This document shows positions 17,083-26,088 of a stretch of 39,684 nucleotides of DNA, piece after piece. How positions within the stretch are numbered: the first letter of the stretch is position 1; each line of letters begins with the position of its first letter. The DNA lies in the NCBI GenBank assembly GCA_021158245.1, contig JAGGVB010000220.1:1-39684 (forward strand), read 5' to 3'. The position numbers were made by a program, and so were the translations under genes. Source of the stretch: a bacterium (lineage in GTDB: Bacteria > Zhuqueibacterota > QNDG01). The notes under the pieces were generated by a model. That model did not search any database. It was not told where the DNA came from and worked only from the letters and a program-made list of their open reading frames with translations.

Positions 17083-19203
17083 TTAAAAAGGATTAGAAAA
17101 TGTTTCAAGGGACTTATCAAAAAGTTTTCTGTCGTTAAATTCAGATTGTTTTCCGTCATTCCATTGTTTTACAGGCCTTAAGTATCCAACTACACGTGAA
17201 TATACTTCACAGGAAGAAGAGCATTCAGGGCATTTATAGTGTTCTCCGTAAATATATCCGTGTTCGGGACATATGCTAAAAGTAGGAGTAATAGTAAAAT
17301 ACGGAAGTCTGAAATTATCTGTGACCTTTTTAATAAGATTTTTAATAGATTCAACCGGAATTTGTTTCTCTCCAATAAATCCGTGAAAGACAGTACCACC
17401 TGTGTATTTGGTTTGAAAATCATCCTGAATTCGCAATGCCTCAAATATATCATCTGTGTAATTAACAGGTAATTGGGAAGAATTAGTGTAGTATGGCTTT
17501 ATGCCGCTTTCAATTTCACTTTCATTTGCAACTATAATTTCTTTGAATTTGTTTTTATCTGTCATTGCAAGTTTAAAGGCTGTACCTTCGGCAGGTGTAG
17601 CTTCAAGATTATAAATATTTCCTGTATCCTGTTGATACTCAAATAATTTTTCTCGCATAAAGTCAAGAACTTTAAGTGCAAAGTCATGACCTTTCTGCTG
17701 AGTTATATCCTGTCCAAGAAAGTTAATACATGCTTCGTTCATCCCTATAAGCCCTATAGTAGAAAAGTGATTTGTCCAATATGAATTGTTACGTTTATAA
17801 ATATCTCTCAGGTAAAATTTAGCATATGGGAATAGGCCTTTGTCTGTAAGCTGTTCAAGAAGAGTACGCTTTGTTTCTAGGCTCTGTTTACCAATTTCCA
17901 TAATCTTATCAAGCCGCTGAAAGAAATCATCTTCATTTTTCGAAAGAAATCCGATGCGTGGAAGATTAATTGTAACAACCCCTATTGATCCTGTCAGAGG
18001 ATTTGCACCAAAAAGACCGCCTCCGCGTTTTTTAAGCTCCCTGTTATCTAATCTGAGGCGGCAGCACATACTTCTTACGTCATCGGGATTAAGGTCCGAA
18101 TTGACAAAATTAGAGAAGTATGGAATTCCATATCTTGCTGTCATATCCCAAACAGGATTTAAATTTTTATTATCCCAGTTAAAGTTTTTTGTGATATTAT
18201 AAGTGGGAATTGGAAAAGTGAATACTCTTCCCATTGCATCACCCTCTACCATGACTTCGGCAAAACAGCGGTTTAAAAGATCCATTTCCTTCTGAAAATC
18301 ACTATATGTCTTATTACCGGGAATCCCTCCGATTATGACAGGCTGATTTCTTAAGAAATCAGGGACATAAAGATCCATCGTGATATTTGTAAATGGTGTT
18401 TGAAATCCAACTCTTGTAGGAATGTTAATATTAAAAATAAACTCCTGAAGAGTCTGCTTTACTTCAGTATAGGATAGATTATCATAAAAAATAAATGGTG
18501 CGAGAAGAGTATCGAAATTTGAAAAGGCCTGTGCACCGGCAGCTTCTCCCTGAAGTGTATAGAAAAAGTTTACAATTTGTCCTAGAATTGATCTGAAGTG
18601 TTTTGCAGGTTTACTTTCAATCTTACCTTGCACACCCTTAAATCCGCTAAGCAGAAGATCCTGAAGATCCCACCCAACGCAGTAAACACTGAGTGTACCA
18701 AGATCATGAATGTGCATGTCTCCTGATTCGTGGGCTTCTCTTACTTCTTCAGAGTATATTTGATTGAGCCAGTATTGAGAGCTGATTATGGAAGAGATGT
18801 GAAAATTCAATCCTTGTAATGAGTATGCCATATTTGCATTCTCTTTTACTTTCCAGTCTTTTTGATCAAGATAATCATCAATTATTTTAATATTACTGAA
18901 AAGGTCCTTTATATTTCGTATGTTTTTGTGCTGTTCTCTGTAAAGAATATATGATTTTGCGAGCTTGGAATTACGGGTTTCTATCAAAACCTGTTCAACA
19001 ATGTCCTGAATTTTTTCAATATCAATCATTGATTTATTTTTAAAATTTTCATTAATCCGGGCAACCACTCTATCAGCAACGCGCTCAGACAATTCTCTTT
19101 CAGGCTGCTTTATTGCTCTTGTAGCCCTGAAAATAGCAAAAGCAATTTTCTCAGAGTCAAATTTTACTATTTTCCCGTCTCTTTTTCTTACTTTTGTAAT
19201 CAT
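17083..19203 (-). CDS. nrdD: Anaerobic (class III) ribonucleoside-triphosphate reductase
   Basis: NrdD reduces ribonucleotides to deoxyribonucleotides with an oxygen-sensitive glycyl radical. The 706-residue protein starts with an ATP-cone regulatory domain (VRKRDGKIVKFDSEKIAFAI, residues 1-90). The C-terminal zinc site uses Cys645, Cys658, Cys661 and Cys665, followed by the glycyl-radical motif RVVGYLRPV with Gly673 as the likely radical residue. Its presence indicates at least facultative anaerobic growth. It lies 79 bases downstream of the second receptor gene on the same strand; no NrdR box was recognised in that gap. Confidence 0.96.
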   Translation of the reverse strand: MITKVRKRDGKIVKFDSEKIAFAIFRATRAIKQPERELSERVADRVVARINENFKNKSMIDIEKIQDIVEQVLIETRNSKLAKSYILYREQHKNIRNIKDLFSNIKIIDDYLDQKDWKVKENANMAYSLQGLNFHISSIISSQYWLNQIYSEEVREAHESGDMHIHDLGTLSVYCVGWDLQDLLLSGFKGVQGKIESKPAKHFRSILGQIVNFFYTLQGEAAGAQAFSNFDTLLAPFIFYDNLSYTEVKQTLQEFIFNINIPTRVGFQTPFTNITMDLYVPDFLRNQPVIIGGIPGNKTYSDFQKEMDLLNRCFAEVMVEGDAMGRVFTFPIPTYNITKNFNWDNKNLNPVWDMTARYGIPYFSNFVNSDLNPDDVRSMCCRLRLDNRELKKRGGGLFGANPLTGSIGVVTINLPRIGFLSKNEDDFFQRLDKIMEIGKQSLETKRTLLEQLTDKGLFPYAKFYLRDIYKRNNSYWTNHFSTIGLIGMNEACINFLGQDITQQKGHDFALKVLDFMREKLFEYQQDTGNIYNLEATPAEGTAFKLAMTDKNKFKEIIVANESEIESGIKPYYTNSSQLPVNYTDDIFEALRIQDDFQTKYTGGTVFHGFIGEKQIPVESIKNLIKKVTDNFRLPYFTITPTFSICPEHGYIYGEHYKCPECSSSCEVYSRVVGYLRPVKQWNDGKQSEFNDRKLFDKSLETFSNPF

Positions 19204-19282
19204 TTTACATACCTGTAGTTATAATAAATAATTTTATAAATTATCACTGTTTTTAAAATTATGGATGTTTGAAGAATTGAAA

Positions 19283-21133
19283 TCAATCAAAGAGTTCCCA
19301 CAGTAATCCAAAACGGAAGGAACGCTCAGGCAAGTATTGAATGCTTGAAATGAAGGGATCAATACTTGATATATTGGTTAATTCAAGAGTTACATGAGCA
19401 TAGTCCATCACAGTAAAAAGAGCTTTAATATTAAAAATCATTCCGTTCGGAACAGTTATAAGATTCAGATAATCTCCGTAATTCCAGTCATAAATATAAT
19501 ATGAAGACCAGTATCTAACAGATGCTGCAAGAATACCGTTAATGTCGCCCTGGAAAAATCTATATTTAATAAAAACACCTAAATTGCCTGTAATATTTGC
19601 TGGTTTGAGCCTAAATGAAACTGCCTTTAAAAAGATGGTATTTATTGATATCAGACCGAAATATTTTAGTATATCTGTTCTGGCAAATGATTCGATTCCG
19701 GTAAATTGATTTTTTCCTTTATTTGTATACTGAATTCCCGTCTGAGTCAATTCAGGTAAAATTATGTTAGAAGTCGTCTTATTGAAAAAAGAGAGGGAGG
19801 ATTTGAATCCGGGCCCTTTATTATAATTCAAGGACAGGTCTGTTGTAAAAATTGATTCCGGCTTAATGTTATTATTGATGTTGTAGTGATTATTTAACAT
19901 TGAAAGATTGAAAAAAAGCGAGGAGACCGGTGCGGAATCATAAATAGTAATACCGGAAATTTCCGAAAGAGTAGGATCCCGGAATAATTTCGAAAAAGTA
20001 GCCGCAACATTAAGCCGATTATTACTTAAATTAAACTTGTACCGGCTCCATAATCCGAAGTAGAGTTTTTTATTTCCGGAAATTTGGGGAAGAATTTTAA
20101 CAAATAATTTTGTTTTTGGAAAAATGGTAAAATTTGTAAGCAGGTATCCACTAATGTTAGAATTAGTGATTTTTACTGTATCTCCGACAGATGCATTTTG
20201 ATAAAGATATTTCAGGCCAAAGTAGAAAGGAACATGCATTAAAGATTTTTGCGCCTGGAATGAAAGGCCGTATGCAGCATCCTTAATTACATGCTTATTA
20301 TCAGAATCGGTATCTTTAAATTCAAAATTTCCCGATAGTTTATGCAGGGATATTTCTGGCTTTAATCCCGATGAATCATTTTTTATAACGACAATATGAT
20401 TTGTGGAAATATTTTTCTGATGGGGTTTGTTCAGAATTACAGTATCTGCAGGTACAACCATTGATTTGGAAAGATAGATATCACCTTTGGATGATAAAAT
20501 GGTATAATCAGCATTCCAGTTTTTAGAAATATTTATATGGGAAGAAAAGGAAATGTTCTGATATTTATTTTGGGTACCGTCATTTATATTATTGTATGTT
20601 CTTGAGGAAAAACCTGAAAGGTATCGGAAAGATGTGAATAAAGGCTGCCCGAAGGTAGCGCCGAATGAGCTCTCAACTCCAGTGTTGAAGTGGTACAGCG
20701 CCCTGGTGTAAGGCTGATCTCCAGGAACGGATAAAGGCTGAAGGCTTAATGTGTTGGGATTTCCAAAAATATCTATGTGATCATAATTTTCCGCTTTGCT
20801 AATTAAATCAGGAGTAATCATGTGCAGGTTAAATCTGCCTGTAAAAGGGTCATTTAAATTAATTCCATCAAAATTTATTTTCGAAGCCGAAGGCAACGCT
20901 CCCCTTACTCCGGCATAAAGTGGGCTGCCCGGAGAAAAATTTGTTCTCCACGAAGTAACCGGAATATTTAAAATAAAATCACAAAAATCAGTAAAGCTTA
21001 CAGGAGCAATATCGATTTTTTTAATAGCTGCTTTATTATTTACTGAGTCAGATTTTGAAACAGTTTGAGAGAATATCAAAGATTGATGAAAAAGTACAAC
21101 AAAAACAAGAAATTTCAGAACATATTTGCTCAT
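19283..21133 (-). CDS. Outer-membrane TonB-dependent-receptor-like barrel with a reduced plug
   Basis: The 616-residue product has a signal peptide (residues 1-22), then a short plug-like region with RGALPSASKINFDGINLNDP and NLHMITPDLISKAE (residues about 85-130), and a long series of alternating amphipathic strands to the C-terminus (FRFGLLWELFD). Ordinary plugs continue with an RGxxSxLYGxxAxGGVINI segment, which is missing. Its ATG overlaps the stop of the preceding S-component gene in ATGA, so the two are translationally coupled. Placement in a vitamin B12 locus suggests uptake of B12 or another cofactor, but the substrate is unknown. A non-transporting barrel is also possible. Confidence 0.7.
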   Translation of the reverse strand: MSKYVLKFLVFVVLFHQSLIFSQTVSKSDSVNNKAAIKKIDIAPVSFTDFCDFILNIPVTSWRTNFSPGSPLYAGVRGALPSASKINFDGINLNDPFTGRFNLHMITPDLISKAENYDHIDIFGNPNTLSLQPLSVPGDQPYTRALYHFNTGVESSFGATFGQPLFTSFRYLSGFSSRTYNNINDGTQNKYQNISFSSHINISKNWNADYTILSSKGDIYLSKSMVVPADTVILNKPHQKNISTNHIVVIKNDSSGLKPEISLHKLSGNFEFKDTDSDNKHVIKDAAYGLSFQAQKSLMHVPFYFGLKYLYQNASVGDTVKITNSNISGYLLTNFTIFPKTKLFVKILPQISGNKKLYFGLWSRYKFNLSNNRLNVAATFSKLFRDPTLSEISGITIYDSAPVSSLFFNLSMLNNHYNINNNIKPESIFTTDLSLNYNKGPGFKSSLSFFNKTTSNIILPELTQTGIQYTNKGKNQFTGIESFARTDILKYFGLISINTIFLKAVSFRLKPANITGNLGVFIKYRFFQGDINGILAASVRYWSSYYIYDWNYGDYLNLITVPNGMIFNIKALFTVMDYAHVTLELTNISSIDPFISSIQYLPERSFRFGLLWELFD

Positions 21134-21711
21134 ATTGGTAATGCTCCCTTTTTACTTTTAAAAACAGAAGTTTTTGAAGAGGCAGTTATTATGGCAGGTA
21201 CAATAGTCGAAAAAATAAGCGTGTTGCTGATTATATGTAAAAGATTAAAACCAATTCCGCTAATAATTGCTGCAATTCTTCCGGAACGGTCAAGGCCTAT
21301 GAGGAATACAAAGGAGAGGGTTGTTAAAAGAGCAAATACCGATGTTAAAATACCTCCTGCTGCAGCAAGAACAATTGGGAATTTCCATGACTTTAAATTA
21401 ATGTCGCTGATGAGTCCGCCTGTAAATCCAATTAAAGCCATTGAAATTATTTGGGCAATAAAAAGAGGAGGAGCAGCAATTCCAAATGGGTTAAACAGGG
21501 AGTAAATGCTTTCTGTTAATAATCCGATAATTATACCTTTTTGCTTTCCAAGAAGAAAGCCTCCGGTAAAAATTGTTGCACTTACCAGTTCGATATTAGG
21601 AATGTTGAACAGAGCAAAGCCAAGAGCAACCCCAAGCGCTGTAAAACCTCCAATGTGAATGATGTCACTGACAGAGCCTGCCGTATTATTTTTGGACTTG
21701 TATTTCTGCAT
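21130..21711 (-). CDS. ECF-type transporter S component (substrate-binding membrane protein)
   Basis: S components are small inner-membrane proteins that bind a vitamin and dock on an energy-coupling EcfAA'T module. This 193-residue protein has five to six hydrophobic helices; helix 1 contains ALGVA, matching the AxxxA docking motif, and helix 3 onward has IGLLTESIYSLFNPFGIAAPPLFIAQ. The start is placed at ATG 21711 (GGAG five bases upstream) rather than the earlier frame opening. No EcfA or EcfT gene lies nearby, so it would use a shared module. Cobalamin or a precursor is the inferred substrate from context only. Confidence 0.75.
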   Translation of the reverse strand: MQKYKSKNNTAGSVSDIIHIGGFTALGVALGFALFNIPNIELVSATIFTGGFLLGKQKGIIIGLLTESIYSLFNPFGIAAPPLFIAQIISMALIGFTGGLISDINLKSWKFPIVLAAAGGILTSVFALLTTLSFVFLIGLDRSGRIAAIISGIGFNLLHIISNTLIFSTIVPAIITASSKTSVFKSKKGALPI

Positions 21712-21719
21712 TTTTGCTC

Positions 21720-21756
21720 CCGAATAAATGTAGTGTGTAAAAGGGCAATAAGTCAA
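21720..21756 (-). promoter_or_regulatory. Candidate sigma-70-like promoter for the S-component/receptor pair
   Basis: On the - strand TTGACT (complement of 21751-21756) is followed after 18 bases by TACATT (complement of 21727-21732). It lies between the terminator that closes the beta-propeller gene and the ATG at 21711. The leader would be very short (about ten bases) and contain just the GGAG ribosome binding site. Two other promoters in this window use the same TACATT element. Confidence 0.4.
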
Positions 21757-21767
21757 GTTGCAATTAT

Positions 21768-21816
21768 AAAAAAACAAGGGCGGTAAATTTTTATTTCTTT
21801 ATAAAATGTACCGCCC
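21768..21816 (-). terminator. Intrinsic terminator closing the riboswitch-controlled receptor/beta-propeller unit
   Basis: The transcript of the - strand folds GGGCGGTA (complement of 21809-21816) with TACCGCCC (complement of 21778-21785), extended inside by ATTTT/AAAAT pairs, and runs into TTGTTTTTTT. It begins ten bases after the end of the beta-propeller gene and separates that unit from the S-component pair. Confidence 0.88.
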
Positions 21817-21825
21817 TGCAGCAGT

Positions 21826-23754
21826 TTAAAACATAAGTATCATTTTTTTAGTGATTATGCTGTTGTTTGTTTCAAGACGGTAAAAATAAATTCCACTTGA
21901 AACAAGCGTTCCTGTCATGTCTGTTGCATTCCATTTTAGGGAATGATTCCCTGCTGGCATTCTACTGTCAATCAAAGTTTTAATGTGCTGCCCCAAAGAG
22001 TTGAAAACAGAAAGTTTAACATGCGACTCTGAAGGAATTCTATATGAGATTATTGTTTCTGAGTTAAAAGGATTCGGATAGTTCTGGCTGAGTGTGAAAT
22101 TTTCCGGTGAAGCAGCAGCATAATCTTTGATTCCTGTAAAGGCTTCGGAATTAACAGCTGCGACAGCATCAATAGCAAAAGTTCCATCATCCTGTGCAAT
22201 TTGTCCGCAGTCCTTTATTTTGACAAAGGATGCCCATGATAAACCAACATCTGAAAGATCAAAGCTGTCTCCCCCTGAAATATCCGGATTCAACGGAGAT
22301 GTCCAGTCAGCAGTAGGAGTAAGCCCGCAGAATCCTGTAAGGGATGCTGCATTGTATGCAAAATCATACCATGTTGTGCCGTCCTGGCTGACTGAAACAA
22401 TGCCTGCTTTTGCTTCAATGGAAGAATCTGTCTTTGAATAGTTTGCATTGCCGAATATTGTAAAGTCAGGCCCTGAATTATTTATTATATGATTATTTGT
22501 AAATTTTACGATGATTTCTCCTTCATTGCCGAGGCTGAGAAATTCTTCAGGATTAAAAATAGGACTTACCGATTGAGGGCAGAATGCCTGGCCGGGTTTA
22601 CCAAGAATGTTTTCAGGGAAAAAATTCTGCCCCAGTCCGCTGCAAGTTGTGCCTTGTGTAAATTCTGTTACCTCGTCAGCCCACGGGTCAGAATCAGAAA
22701 CGGGATATGTCTTTACAAGATCAAGAGTACCGTTCCCAACAACACCTGAAACCCATACAATACTGTCAGCGCTGACCTCAAATTTTTGTACTGATCCGTC
22801 TCCGGCCCATACTTTCATTGTAGGTATCCAAATTACATCTTTTTCAGCGTCATAATATAATCTTGAAACATTCGGCCCCACAAGAATAGGATTAGAATCA
22901 GAGTGAATTACTGTGCCTGAAATAGCATCGTATTCATATAAAAACCCGTTTGTTTCGTCACCCCATGCAACGCAGTATCCCTTTCCCCCTTTTGTGATAA
23001 TAATATCTCCTGCGGATCCTCCTATTGAAATTGTATCAATAACAGCCGGCGGGGTCTGCATTGGGTCAATAACAGCAACAGAAGTAAATACAGAAGCATA
23101 GTCTCCGGTACATAGAACGTGAATTTTTCCCAATGGGTCAATTGCAAAATCCTGCGGATTCAGAGGAACGCTTATTGTATATTCCACTGAATCTGTAATA
23201 GTGTTAATCACAGATACAGTGCCGGGGTCGTAACTTCCCCATCCTATCAGCCCCGTGTTTGCAACATAAGCATAATTCCCATTTAATTCAGACCCGAAAA
23301 ACAGCACTCCCTGGGGCGCTTTTCCAACTTCAATGGTTTTTGCAATAGTGTTTGTTTCTGTGTTTATTACTGATACAGTACCGGCAATATTATTTGAGAC
23401 GTAAATTTTATTGTGCCCTACAACTGCAAGGTCATAAGGATTGGAACCTGTAGGAAGAGTGATAATATCAGAATATGCGTTATCAGAAGCAGGATTAAGT
23501 ATCCTGATATCATCGGTGCCTGAATTTACAAGAAAAATATTGTTTCTGTAATAAACCATTTCATTAGGTGTCTGGCCTGTTGCAAGAAAATTTAGTGTAA
23601 TCGTATTTGTATTCAGATTAAGTTTTGAAAGTGTCTCTGCAGATCCGTTAGTGATATAGAGATACTCGTCAGCTGCAGCAAAAGAGGTGGCTGATAACAA
23701 TGTTATGAATAATATCAGAATTTTTTTGACGTTCGTGTGTAGCGATTTTTCCAT
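21826..23754 (-). CDS. Secreted YVTN beta-propeller protein with extra domain and C-terminal sorting tail (BtuG-like candidate)
   Basis: The 642-residue product has a signal peptide (1-28), a YncE/YVTN beta-propeller (about 33-350, repeats such as KIYVSNNIAGTVSVINTETN), a second domain (about 361-549) with SLGNEGEIIVKF, DFTIFGNA and GIVSVSQDGTTWYDF, and a FlgD-like/T9SS type A tail (550-642) with NYPNPFN, GIYFYRL and TKKM. Bacteroides B12 loci encode the surface propeller BtuG, a lipoprotein that hands cobalamin to BtuB. Here the gene follows a BtuB-like receptor under a cobalamin riboswitch, so a similar capture role is inferred. ATG 23754 is chosen for its AAGGAG site; the longer frame overlaps the receptor gene. 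Confidence 0.82.
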   Translation of the reverse strand: MEKSLHTNVKKILILFITLLSATSFAAADEYLYITNGSAETLSKLNLNTNTITLNFLATGQTPNEMVYYRNNIFLVNSGTDDIRILNPASDNAYSDIITLPTGSNPYDLAVVGHNKIYVSNNIAGTVSVINTETNTIAKTIEVGKAPQGVLFFGSELNGNYAYVANTGLIGWGSYDPGTVSVINTITDSVEYTISVPLNPQDFAIDPLGKIHVLCTGDYASVFTSVAVIDPMQTPPAVIDTISIGGSAGDIIITKGGKGYCVAWGDETNGFLYEYDAISGTVIHSDSNPILVGPNVSRLYYDAEKDVIWIPTMKVWAGDGSVQKFEVSADSIVWVSGVVGNGTLDLVKTYPVSDSDPWADEVTEFTQGTTCSGLGQNFFPENILGKPGQAFCPQSVSPIFNPEEFLSLGNEGEIIVKFTNNHIINNSGPDFTIFGNANYSKTDSSIEAKAGIVSVSQDGTTWYDFAYNAASLTGFCGLTPTADWTSPLNPDISGGDSFDLSDVGLSWASFVKIKDCGQIAQDDGTFAIDAVAAVNSEAFTGIKDYAAASPENFTLSQNYPNPFNSETIISYRIPSESHVKLSVFNSLGQHIKTLIDSRMPAGNHSLKWNATDMTGTLVSSGIYFYRLETNNSIITKKMILMF

Positions 23755-23776
23755 TTCTTTACTCCTTCTTTTTTGA

Positions 23777-25969
23777 CTATAGATTAAGATTAAAAACAAT
23801 TTGCCATGTTCTGCCTTTTGCAGGCATATCCCTTACTGTCTGATATTTTTTATCTAACAAATTGTAAACAGATAAATTCAACCTTATGTTGTGATTTGAC
23901 AACTTTATAAGTTTCTCAAATGAAAGGTCAATAATTGAGTATGGATCGAGAGGAATTGTATTGGCTTCATTTACATATCTTATTCCTGAATATTGATAGT
24001 AAACAGAGGCTTTTACCCACGGCTCAGTAATGTGAAATCCTGATTTTAGAAGTTTTTGTGCTCTGTATGGAAGTATCATGCCTTGTGTTGTTATATTATT
24101 ATCTTTTTGAACCGGGCTAACATTGGTTTGTGATAAAGTAAATTTTATATTACGGATATTAAGTTCAAAATTATACTCGGTACCTTCTATTTCAGCATTG
24201 GTATTATAGGGCCTGAAAACTTCAAAGCTTCCAAGACGCCATACAATGAGGTTTTGAATTTTATTATAAAAATGGGACGCTTCGGCTTTAATATTAATAT
24301 GGTTTAAGGCGATAAAAAATCCCGCACCTGCAAGAATGCTTTTGCCTCTTTCAGGGAGCAGATCAGGCTTGCCCTGTATTCTGAAATCCTGATAAAAGAG
24401 GTCTGCAAAAGTCGGAACTCGGAAGGATTTTGAAAATATGGTATTGGTAAACAATTTTGATTTTTTGCCAATGGTAAATGATATGCCTGCAGACGGGCTC
24501 AGTTGTTTTTCTCTGCGCTCCTGGTTATGACTTTTTAATGAAAATATATCGTAATGCAATGAGGATTGAAGTGTTGCTTTCATAAAAGAAAATAGGTGGC
24601 GGTTTAGTTCTGCGGTGCAGAAAATTGTGGCAGACCTGTCAGTTGCGTCATCAATACTGTTTGCGGAGGGGGAGAGGAGGTTTTCATCTGAAAACGAGAG
24701 GTCTTTAAGATTTATCCCTGCCTGGAGTGAAGCCTTATTAAAGGGTGAATAAACAATTTTTGAATCAGCACCTAATATCAACACTCTGTTTATATAATTA
24801 TAGGCAGGGTAACGTCTGTATTTTAAAGGTGCATTTTCAGGAAGAATATTTTTGTTTTCTGACTTCCTGTCTGATATATAAATATTAAAATTCGTGTAAA
24901 AAGAGCTGCAAATAAATTTATAAGTCAAATCAGCTTTTTTATGTGTACGTGTGGTTCTTGCATACGGAGTAAGAGAGTAAACTTTTCCGGGAAGGCCGCG
25001 GCCTGAGTGGTTTAAGAATACAGATAGTTTGATCTTGTTCTTTTCTGTTGAGTATCCTGTCTTTAACAATATGTTACTGTTTGTAATGTCATTGTTTCTG
25101 CGTATATCTGAAATTTTTGTAGAATCTGCAAGATTATACGAATAAGGAAAATTATTGCCTGAGTACCTGTACATGGCGCTAATCAGGTAATTGAATCTGC
25201 CTTTTAATCCTCCGGAATTAAAAGCAAGGCTGCAATCGGAAAAGGATCCCCCTGATAAAGTTAAATTCCTGTTTGAATCAGCGGCTTTTTTGGTGATAAT
25301 GTTCACTGCACCGCTGATTGCACCTGATCCGAATTTCCAGGATGCACCGCTTTTGTATATCTCAATATGGTCAATGATATTCAGAGGAATATCTGTGATA
25401 TCAGTTATACCGGATAAATTATTGCTGAGAGGAACTCCGTCAATTAATATTAAAATATGCTGGGGAAGGCTGCCCCGAATAGATATTGTTGATGAGTTTC
25501 CCGATTGAACTGTTACGCCCTGTATGTGGCGGAACAGATTGGGCAGGTTAGTTGCTCCGCTTGCCTGAATCTGTTTTAATGTAATTATTTTTTTATCTTC
25601 AGTTAATATTAAGCTGTTTCTGTCTTCAATAATTGAAATTTCATTTAACGGGAGAACAACCTGAGTCATCCCGATATTTAAATTGGCAGGAAGACCGTTT
25701 CTTACAATAATTCCGGTAATTTCAGCAGTTTTGTATCCAATGTGCTGAGCGGTAATTGAGTATGTGCCATTGATTAAATTCTCAAAAGAGAAGTTGCCGA
25801 ACATGTCGGCGACAGTTCCTTTGTTGCTGCCGTTTATAATAATATTAGTCCCGGGCAGAGGATTCCCAGTTGCAGAATCAAAGACTCGCCCTTTAATTTT
25901 CATAGCAGACTGCGCCAGGATTACGGCAGGAATAAAAAACAGAATAATGTATATTTTAAAGATTTTCAT
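23777..25969 (-). CDS. btuB: TonB-dependent outer-membrane receptor, probable cobalamin receptor (BtuB-like)
   Basis: The 730-residue protein has a signal peptide (1-20), a CarboxypepD_reg-like beta-sandwich (about 25-105, KGRVFDSATGNPLPGTNIIING), a plug (about 110-235) with SIRGSLPQHILILIDGVPLSNN and the closing GAISGAVNIITKK, and a 22-strand-type barrel to the end. The start at 25969 has GGGAG just upstream; an earlier in-frame ATG at 26065 lies inside the riboswitch expression platform and is rejected. Direct placement behind a cobalamin riboswitch supports B12 or corrinoid transport, energised by TonB. The symbol reflects context, not a substrate-specific motif. Confidence 0.85.
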   Translation of the reverse strand: MKIFKIYIILFFIPAVILAQSAMKIKGRVFDSATGNPLPGTNIIINGSNKGTVADMFGNFSFENLINGTYSITAQHIGYKTAEITGIIVRNGLPANLNIGMTQVVLPLNEISIIEDRNSLILTEDKKIITLKQIQASGATNLPNLFRHIQGVTVQSGNSSTISIRGSLPQHILILIDGVPLSNNLSGITDITDIPLNIIDHIEIYKSGASWKFGSGAISGAVNIITKKAADSNRNLTLSGGSFSDCSLAFNSGGLKGRFNYLISAMYRYSGNNFPYSYNLADSTKISDIRRNNDITNSNILLKTGYSTEKNKIKLSVFLNHSGRGLPGKVYSLTPYARTTRTHKKADLTYKFICSSFYTNFNIYISDRKSENKNILPENAPLKYRRYPAYNYINRVLILGADSKIVYSPFNKASLQAGINLKDLSFSDENLLSPSANSIDDATDRSATIFCTAELNRHLFSFMKATLQSSLHYDIFSLKSHNQERREKQLSPSAGISFTIGKKSKLFTNTIFSKSFRVPTFADLFYQDFRIQGKPDLLPERGKSILAGAGFFIALNHINIKAEASHFYNKIQNLIVWRLGSFEVFRPYNTNAEIEGTEYNFELNIRNIKFTLSQTNVSPVQKDNNITTQGMILPYRAQKLLKSGFHITEPWVKASVYYQYSGIRYVNEANTIPLDPYSIIDLSFEKLIKLSNHNIRLNLSVYNLLDKKYQTVRDMPAKGRTWQIVFNLNL

Positions 25970-26088
25970 TTTCTCCCAAAAGGGAGGGTGAAGCTGAGCT
26001 GCGGCATAAAAAAACCCAGCCTTGAGGAGACCGGGTTTAAATTTTAACCTGGAAACTTGCCTCACCCTCGAAGGCAGTTAATTCTCTG
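25970..26088 (-). promoter_or_regulatory. Riboswitch expression platform: antisequester, terminator and SD hairpin
   Basis: In the - strand transcript GAGGGTGA (complement of 26062-26069) can pair with TCACCCTC (complement of 25984-25991), 70 bases downstream. Between them is an intrinsic terminator. After them CTCCC-TTTT-GGGAG (complement of 25973-25986) is a hairpin that holds the GGGAG ribosome binding site of the receptor gene, three bases from its ATG. Pairing of the first two segments would break up that hairpin, so this looks like combined transcriptional and translational control. Confidence 0.6.
26008..26038 (-). terminator. Riboswitch-associated intrinsic terminator
   Basis: The - strand transcript has AAACCCGG (complement of 26031-26038) pairing with CTGGGTTT (complement of 26012-26019), with one G-U pair and an 11-base loop, ending in seven T (complement of 26008-26014). 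It lies between the cobalamin aptamer and the receptor gene, the normal place for a ligand-dependent terminator. Confidence 0.75.

Noticed and set aside
25970-26065. Upstream ATG at 26065 as the start of the TonB-dependent receptor
   Set aside because: It lies in the riboswitch expression platform and would translate the terminator; a signal peptide and Shine-Dalgarno sequence support ATG 25969.
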